Assembly (NCBI GenBank): GCA_034096865.1
Contig: JAWQFJ010002873.1
Span: 63,484 to 127,483, forward strand
Direction: 5' to 3'
DNA from: Theodoxus fluviatilis
Lineage: Eukaryota > Mollusca > Gastropoda > Cycloneritida > Neritidae
DNA length: 64,000 nt
Of the stretch, positions 61,236 to 64,000 are shown piece after piece. Every line of letters begins with the position of its first letter. The stretch's first letter is position 1. Under the pieces are notes generated by a model. The model was given only the letters and a program-made list of their open reading frames with translations. It did no database searches and was not told where the DNA came from. The position numbers were made by a program, and so were the translations under genes.

Positions 61236-62852
61236 TGTGTGTGAGTGTGTGTGTGTGCGTGAATTAATATGAGTGAGCGTGCCTACATTAGTATGTATTT
61301 ATGAATGTGATTATCCTTTCTTTACTTCACAAGCACACACAAGCTAGGGCACAAAAATGCACGCGCACACACACACATACACACACGCGCACACACACGC
61401 ACACACACACATTCACACACAAACACGCATACACACAAACACGCATACACACGCACACCTTCACGCACGCGCAAGTGCGAGCTCACGCACGCAGGCGCGT
61501 TCGAGCGTGTTAATTAATGCATACAATTTCACTTACTATCGCGCACACACATAAACAGGCTCGTGTGCATACACAGGGCATGCGTGCACGCGCATTGTTG
61601 GTGTGATATTGATGTGCACTCACAGCAGAGTAGGTGGCATTGTAGTTGTCCGCCACCTTCGTGTTGTCTCTGTAGTCCAGGAAGTCCGCTGTAACGTGAA
61701 CGTAACAATAGCGTTGGACAGATCAAAGATTATAGGTTACACAAAGATAGTTCATTAACGCATTGTCGTGAGGATCGAGACACGTTGCGCCCCAAGCGGA
61801 TGGTAGTATTGGTGAATCAAGGAAAGTTAATCACACCTCTTAGCGACATGTAAAACTTCTTGTTTATCGACGGTTTCTGATGCGTTCCGCTCATGTTTGT
61901 GAATAAATTTACTGTGTAATGTGTAATAAAATGATTTGCTGCAATAATGGGGGTGTTTTGGCTTTGTTTTTTGTAGCAGGCGTTGTGAAATCCAACGACC
62001 TAGATCTACATGGTATGGTTTGAATGGGAACGATCTATTTTTCAATATTATCTAAGAATGCAAGCTTGTTTATCAACGAATACACCCCTGTGGAATATCT
62101 TTAGGAAATGCAAAGCAATACATACCTGTCAAGAAGGTGATTTGCGGCCAGAAAATCATTCGATTAAGTGAATTCAGTTGCCGCTTCCGCAAAGATTTAT
62201 AATTAGGATCAAGCGTTGCCCTGTGACCTGCATTTCGATTGTTAAAACGTAGGACCTTTCAATACATTTTGATGCATTCAACATACAGCTTTGATAAATT
62301 AATGCTGTTCATGGCTTACATTTTCTTCGGATGGGTTTCTAGTATCCCAAAATATAGCTTTTTCTGCGCGAACTGGAGAGAGCTGCCGCCATTGAATTGC
62401 CCAAAGAGTAGACATATACGCCATATCTACACGAAAGCAGTCCTCTGATTGGTTCCCTGAATAGAATCCTCCAATCAGCAGGCAGCTTTCTTCGCCGTCT
62501 TGTCACTAAGCGGTGTGAGTACACTTTCCTTGATTCACTCCTACCACCGTCCGCTAGGTGCAGCGTCTTGTAACTTGGAAGACCTAAAGCTCGGCATGAG
62601 CTATCTTTGTGTAACCTATAATCTTATAATCTTTGGACAGATGGAGGTAGGCCCCCATTTGTCATTATACTGTACATGGCTATGCAAATGACTGGTGTAA
62701 TTTGCAAATGATATGTGTGTGTATATGTGTGTGTGCGTGCGCGTGTGTGTGGTGTGTGTGTGTGTATGCGAGCGTGTGTGTGTATGCGCGCGTGTGTGTG
62801 TATGCGCGCGTGTGCGTGCGTGTTTGTGTGTGTGCACATGCCTGTGTGTGTT

Positions 62853-62942
<90 letters not shown>

Positions 62943-63548
62943 TGTGTGCATGTGAGTGCGTGTCTGTGCGCGCGCGTGTGCGTGTGTGCATGAGAGTGTG
63001 TGTGTGTGCGCGCGTGTGCGTATGGGTGTGTGCGCGCGCGCGGGCTTGTGCGTGGAGACAGAGCGTGATAATCTAGTGGGAAGGAGGGGGAGAGACGAGG
63101 AGGGGGAGAGTGTTGAGAGGGAAGTGCAAGAAGAGGGTAGAAGAGAAGGGGGAATAAGAGAAAGTGCAGAATGGGCGTTCTTTGATCGTTTTCGCATTCT
63201 TTTAGTCTTGGTATTTGTGAGTGCAGTTTTAAAAAAATTCTCTCTTTCTTTCCTTCATCCCACCATAACCTCGTTTTCTTCACCTTACTGTTTTTGACTT
63301 TGTATCCACAAAAGGCGGTACAGCTTGCAGACGACAGAGATCACCTTGTAAGTTCTGAGTGAATGTTGTCAGCTGGCTTGCGTTGTGCAGAAGGCCGAGA
63401 TCTCGCGCTAAATTTGACTTGACAACAAGATGGCTGCGTACCAATTGTATGCGAGTAGTAATCGTCCAGAGCATTGTAGAATCCAAAGAAAGTGTCAAAG
63501 CCTCTGTAGGTTGGCGTGCAGTTCCAGTTGCAGTATCCCAAGTGCCAC
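45617..63548 (-). CDS. Arylsulfatase B-like sulfatase, C-terminal 359 residues (5' exons outside window)
   Basis: Ten exons join in frame: 63442-63548, 61624-61688, 60764-60865, 60156-60219, 57076-57173, 52562-52698, 51873-51931, 49016-49139, 46107-46258 and 45617-45789. Human ARSB is a lysosomal N-acetylgalactosamine-4-sulfatase. Collinear signatures: [109 protein letters not shown] and [16 protein letters not shown]. Visible active-site residues are the WHLG His, the NVHAP His, the D-N of TTDNGG and the Lys of RGGK. The CxPxR cysteine that becomes formylglycine must lie in an upstream exon. Invertebrates have many ARSB/ARSI/ARSJ-like paralogues, so substrate is uncertain. Confidence 0.9.
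46107..46258 (-). CDS. Arylsulfatase exon i
   Basis: Acceptor [35 protein letters not shown] to APMWLFDLE; donor GAAG|GTAAAG, phase 1. Confidence 0.92.
46512..46910. mobile_element. Partial copy of foldback element 4
   Basis: From CAAAGATTATAGGTTACACA (46512) to about 46908 it is nearly identical to 61724-62094, then similarity stops; the right inverted repeat is absent. It lies in the intron between exons i and h, the same gene as the complete copy. Confidence 0.8.
47289..47380. repeat. 45-bp tandem duplication with internal hairpin
   Basis: GCAAGTGTGTGCGTGTGTGC then AAGACACGATAGTGTCTT occurs twice in succession. The second part is a 7-bp-stem hairpin (AAGACAC/GTGTCTT) around GATA. Confidence 0.85.
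47772..48960. repeat. 19-bp minisatellite, about 62 units
   Basis: Tandem units of the form GGGAYGRAAGTTCGCTACA, about 1.2 kb, with substitutions but very few length changes. Because 19 is not a multiple of 3, every plus-strand frame cycles through the same 19-residue peptide. Long open stretches (47594-48229 and 48435-48962) are therefore a by-product. Intronic to the sulfatase. Confidence 0.96.
49016..49139 (-). CDS. Arylsulfatase exon h
   Basis: Acceptor [54 protein letters not shown]; donor ATCAG|GTCTTT, phase 2. The donor is weak after +2 but the frame and the AAIR-GKFKL family junction support it. Confidence 0.87.
49412..51500 (-). pseudogene. 5'-truncated CR1/L2-like LINE
   Basis: Minus strand: [20 protein letters not shown] (about 51480-51420), [12 protein letters not shown] and DPVPTPLL (51340-51120), then the RT palm: [62 protein letters not shown] (51000-50560) and EFADDTQLY (about 50480), ending [20 protein letters not shown] and LKTHLF. 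Frameshifts near 51430, 51065 and 50500 disable it. The tail is (ATT)n at 49412-49428. Sits in the sulfatase intron between exons h and g. Confidence 0.88.
51873..51931 (-). CDS. Arylsulfatase exon g
   Basis: Acceptor [35 protein letters not shown]; donor CGGG|GTGGGT, phase 1. Matches ELIHISDWLPTLVKLARG of human ARSB. Confidence 0.9.
51969..52197. repeat. (CT)n/(GA)n mirror-inverted microsatellite
   Basis: A CT-rich half (to about 52073) is followed by its complement, a GA-rich half, with CTCGTGAG at the centre; it can fold into a hairpin of about 100-bp arms. Confidence 0.93.
52278..52548. repeat. Degenerate ACTG/GTCC/CGCC tetranucleotide series
   Basis: Successive blocks of ACTG, ACCG, GTCC and CGCC units; ends 14 bp from exon f. 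Confidence 0.9.
52562..52698 (-). CDS. Arylsulfatase exon f
   Basis: Acceptor [33 protein letters not shown] to KKTGYTYS; donor AGTGG|GTGAGT, phase 2. Holds the Asn of the D-N pair and the active-site Lys. Confidence 0.93.
52733..53291. repeat. (GA)n with GAGC and GTGCGTGCAT interruptions
   Basis: GA dinucleotide arrays broken by GCGAGCGAGC runs and repeated GTGCGTGCATATGAGAG words. Confidence 0.95.
53306..53850. repeat. (GAGT)n tetranucleotide array
   Basis: More than 100 GAGT units with a few GGGT and GGCC interruptions at both ends. Confidence 0.97.
54017..54106 (+). promoter_or_regulatory. Promoter-like cluster: four inverted CCAAT boxes, TATA box, GC box
   Basis: ATTGG at 54017, 54034, 54057 and 54072, TATAAA at 54092-54097 and CCCCGCCC at about 54100-54107, all on the plus strand with textbook spacing. 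It is antisense to the sulfatase. May be the promoter of an LTR (solo LTR) or of an unknown transcript. GC-rich leader-like sequence with three degenerate CGCCACGG..GCAAGCGTC repeats follows to 54490. Confidence 0.55.
54516..56130 (+). mobile_element. Tc1-like DNA transposon
   Basis: Terminal inverted repeats CACTACTCAAAAGAATTCAA (left) and TACCACTCAAAAGAATTCAA (right, reverse complement) continue GGGCCAC, with two mismatches. Both ends abut TA (54514-54515 and 56131-56132), the Tc1/mariner target duplication. The 1.6 kb element carries one transposase gene, listed separately. Inserted in the sulfatase intron e-f, within the leader-like sequence of the promoter cluster. Confidence 0.93.
54881..55907 (+). 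pseudogene. Tc1 transposase, frameshifted
   Basis: Starts [20 protein letters not shown], with a helix-turn-helix ([19 protein letters not shown]), a GRRR AT-hook-like word and a second HTH. The catalytic parts are FTDESRYTL (first Asp), then in a second frame LHDDNAPAH (second Asp) and [12 protein letters not shown] (Glu), with 34 residues between the last two: DD34E. A single frameshift near 55470-55490, after SLMVWV, splits the frame, so the copy is probably inactive as read. About 340 residues in all, the usual Tc1 length. Confidence 0.92.
56131..56712. other. Continuation of GC-rich leader-like sequence after the Tc1 insertion
   Basis: Pre-insertion sequence resumes (CTCCATAGCGTCGCCACGTG) and becomes AT-rich after 56470. 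No reading frame of note. Confidence 0.45.
56715..57070. repeat. (CA)n / (CACAC)n array
   Basis: CA dinucleotides mixed with CACAC and CACCACAC variants; ends six bases from the exon e donor. Confidence 0.97.
57076..57173 (-). CDS. Arylsulfatase exon e
   Basis: Acceptor [33 protein letters not shown] to DTLVLFTTD; donor GAC|GTGAGT, phase 0. A (TG)n microsatellite begins within the first ten intron bases. Confidence 0.93.
57177..57300. repeat. (CGT)n-(CAT)n trinucleotide run
   Basis: GTCGTCGTC then ATCATCATC, starting a few bases upstream of the exon e acceptor on the transcribed strand. Confidence 0.93.
57640..57690. repeat. Near-perfect hairpin
   Basis: ATTCTGTGTCACAGAGACT and its exact complement AGTCTCTGTGACACAGAAT face each other across about 13 bases; no RNA family recognised. 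Confidence 0.85.
57690..57873 (+). mobile_element. tRNA-derived SINE
   Basis: The tRNA-like head has a box-A-type TGGTCAGAGCGC and a box-B-type GTTCAGATCCCGG about 55 bases later. The body contains GAAACTGCTTTCCCCCACCC and AGGAGTACTACTGGATACCC, the conserved region of MetaSINE-type elements as remembered. No tail or target duplication fixed. Confidence 0.6.
57926..58542. repeat. Large inverted repeat 1 (arms about 210 bp)
   Basis: 57926-58135 and 58331-58542 are inverted copies, about 95% alike by eye (differences at GAAAAAAAACC/GAAAAGAAAAA and ACTCTTTTC/ACTCTTCATT). About 195 bp lie between. Both arms contain the same frame end, [18 protein letters not shown] then stop, in opposite directions. 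Confidence 0.92.
58485..58802 (-). CDS. Unrecognised 105-codon open frame between the inverted repeats
   Basis: [20 protein letters not shown] to [12 protein letters not shown], minus strand, cysteine- and aromatic-rich. Not recognised. Its end lies in inverted repeat 1 and its start touches inverted repeat 2, so it probably belongs to a mobile element. The sequence does not tell whether it is expressed. Confidence 0.3.
   Translation of the reverse strand: MNSAAGTCIVCREYCMAFRFRFPDAIFTASGGLHLGCPLLRFSIRPDNGQKVLLPGDISPNTGYSQRTDLPPGHQTFTPIPSQIPCGYGQEYRGGEYWCDTNISK
58931..59026 (+). pseudogene. THAP-like domain start, left arm
   Basis: [20 protein letters not shown] then a stop after 31 codons. 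The initial Met and the closely spaced Cys pair resemble the C2CH zinc finger start of THAP proteins and P-element-type transposases. The rest of the domain is missing. Confidence 0.4.
59411..59521. repeat. (CA)n-(GA)n microsatellite
   Basis: CA/CACG run passing into GA, inside the loop of inverted repeat 2. Confidence 0.95.
59804..59887 (-). pseudogene. THAP-like domain start, right arm
   Basis: Inverted copy of the left-arm sequence: [20 protein letters not shown], then divergence and a stop after 27 codons. Confidence 0.4.
60156..60219 (-). CDS. Arylsulfatase exon d
   Basis: Acceptor [35 protein letters not shown]; donor TGCG|GTAAGT, phase 1. The AAG acceptor follows a long T run. Confidence 0.88.
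60330..60388. repeat. Degenerate (CA)n run
   Basis: ACACACACAC with GTACAC and ACGC interruptions, upstream of exon d. Confidence 0.9.
60609..60642. repeat. (ACA)n microsatellite
   Basis: Eleven or so ACA units in intron c-d. Confidence 0.9.
60764..60865 (-). CDS. Arylsulfatase exon c
   Basis: Acceptor [30 protein letters not shown], then [16 protein letters not shown]; donor GAG|GTAAAT. Phase 0 both sides. Carries the conserved active-site His of NVHAP. Confidence 0.92.
60901..61259. repeat. (GT)n with repeated higher-order unit
   Basis: GT array in which the block GAGCGTGCGCGTGTGATTGT and its continuation recurs about every 120 bp. Confidence 0.95.
61353..61475. repeat. Degenerate (CA)n run
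   Basis: CACACACGC and ACACGCAT words in intron b-c. Confidence 0.9.
61624..61688 (-). CDS. Arylsulfatase exon b
   Basis: Acceptor GTTACAG|CGGACTT; 21 codons [21 protein letters not shown]; donor GCT|GTGAGT, phase 0. Matches LDFRDGEEVATGYKNMYST of human ARSB. A foldback element starts 36 bp upstream of it. Confidence 0.9.
61724..62635. mobile_element. Foldback element 4, complete copy
   Basis: The left end CAAAGATTATAGGTTACACA and the right end (reverse complement CAAAGATTATAAGATTATAG, then GTTACACAAAGATAG) are inverted. Similarity continues inward for about 100 bp, including CCTTGATTCAC and ACCRTCCGCT words. Direct repeats GACAGAT (61717-61723 and 62636-62642; eight bases if the shared G is counted) mark the insertion. 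No transposase frame. The left end lies 36 bp from sulfatase exon b. Confidence 0.82.
62713..63063. repeat. (GT)n/(GC-GT)n array
   Basis: GT array with GCGCGTGTG and ATGCGAGCGTG interruptions; continues as a G/A-rich stretch to about 63160. Confidence 0.95.
63442..63548 (-). CDS. Arylsulfatase exon a (most upstream in window)
   Basis: Acceptor [39 protein letters not shown] to DDYYSHTI; donor ATTG|GTACGC. Phase 1 both sides. The donor was chosen because only this phase joins [10 protein letters not shown] of the next exon; the open frame runs on without resemblance. Confidence 0.9.
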
Positions 63549-64000
63549 CTGCACAGAAGCAGAGGTAAGGTGCAGCGGCCACGATAGAGCACAACTTGGA
63601 CGGAGGTTTATCAGATAGTCGGAGGTTCGGTCTCCAATTGAAATTTCTCATTGAAAAAACTTTTTCTATTACATGCAGGGACATAGTTCCACATTAGGAC
63701 AAAGCAAAATGGTCAACAGTAAGCAAAAACTACGAAATAGTTTGTCTCCACCCCTTCAATATGAGAGAAAAGATGGTGAAAGAATTGGTTTTTACATTGG
63801 CGTGTATCGCCACATCTAGTCCTGCGAGTGAAATAATACGAAATTAAAGTTCCTGGAACAATTTATGATAAAGGACAAATGAGATTTGCTGCACAGACAC
63901 AAACGTATTTACGCATGCTGGCACACACCTACACTACATGCATTCGAGCATTCATCCCCATCTGTCCGTCATTCCCTCTGTGCGTCTGTCTGTTATTCTT
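63549..64000 (-). other. Sulfatase intron, right edge of window
   Basis: No further sulfatase exon recognised; the preceding exon must end in a phase-1 donor beyond the window. Confidence 0.6.

Overview
This is a 64 kb piece of a metazoan nuclear genome. Three spliced genes with short exons, long introns and GT-AG junctions can be read. Very abundant microsatellites, several decayed LINEs, a Tc1 element, SINE-like copies and many terminal-inverted-repeat elements fill the rest. The repeat style and the protein resemblances suggest a lophotrochozoan, most likely a gastropod mollusc; the phylum is inference, the eukaryotic nature is not. No CRISPR, operon or phage feature is present.

Layout. 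1-13.5 kb: no recognisable gene; microsatellites, a decayed reverse-transcriptase fragment (about 4.7-5.1 kb), SINE-like pieces and a 1.6 kb inverted-repeat element. 13.56-25.88 kb, minus strand: MEPCE (7SK snRNA 5'-methylphosphate capping enzyme, Bin3 family) in four coding exons. Its 5.9 kb first intron carries three different terminal-inverted-repeat elements. 25.9-26.9 kb: a shared divergent promoter region with a perfect NRF-1 palindrome, a perfect E-box palindrome, an ETS-type site and a CTCF-like core. 26.88-37.79 kb, plus strand: ZCWPW1 (CW plus PWWP dual histone-methylation reader) in eight coding exons; its last intron holds an element packed with nuclear-receptor half-sites. 37.8-45.6 kb: intergenic, with two decayed LINEs and copies of a SINE-like repeat. 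45.62-63.55 kb, minus strand: the C-terminal 359 residues of an arylsulfatase B-like sulfatase in ten exons. Its 5' exons, including the one with the formylglycine cysteine, lie beyond the window. Its introns hold a CR1/L2-like LINE, a Tc1 transposon inserted downstream of a strong promoter-like sequence, a 1.2 kb 19-bp minisatellite, two large inverted repeats with a THAP-like start, a foldback element and most of the microsatellites.

How the genes relate. MEPCE and ZCWPW1 are head to head, about 1 kb apart. From memory, the human orthologues are also head-to-head neighbours at 7q22.1, so this looks like a very old divergent pair. The sulfatase is functionally unrelated. The most unusual material is the mobile DNA: a two-member family sharing one terminal sequence and 7-bp target duplications, a short sequence phrase shared by elements with different ends, and the element loaded with extended AGGTCA half-sites. 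Exon boundaries were placed by reading frame, splice consensus and protein-family resemblance; no transcript evidence was available.
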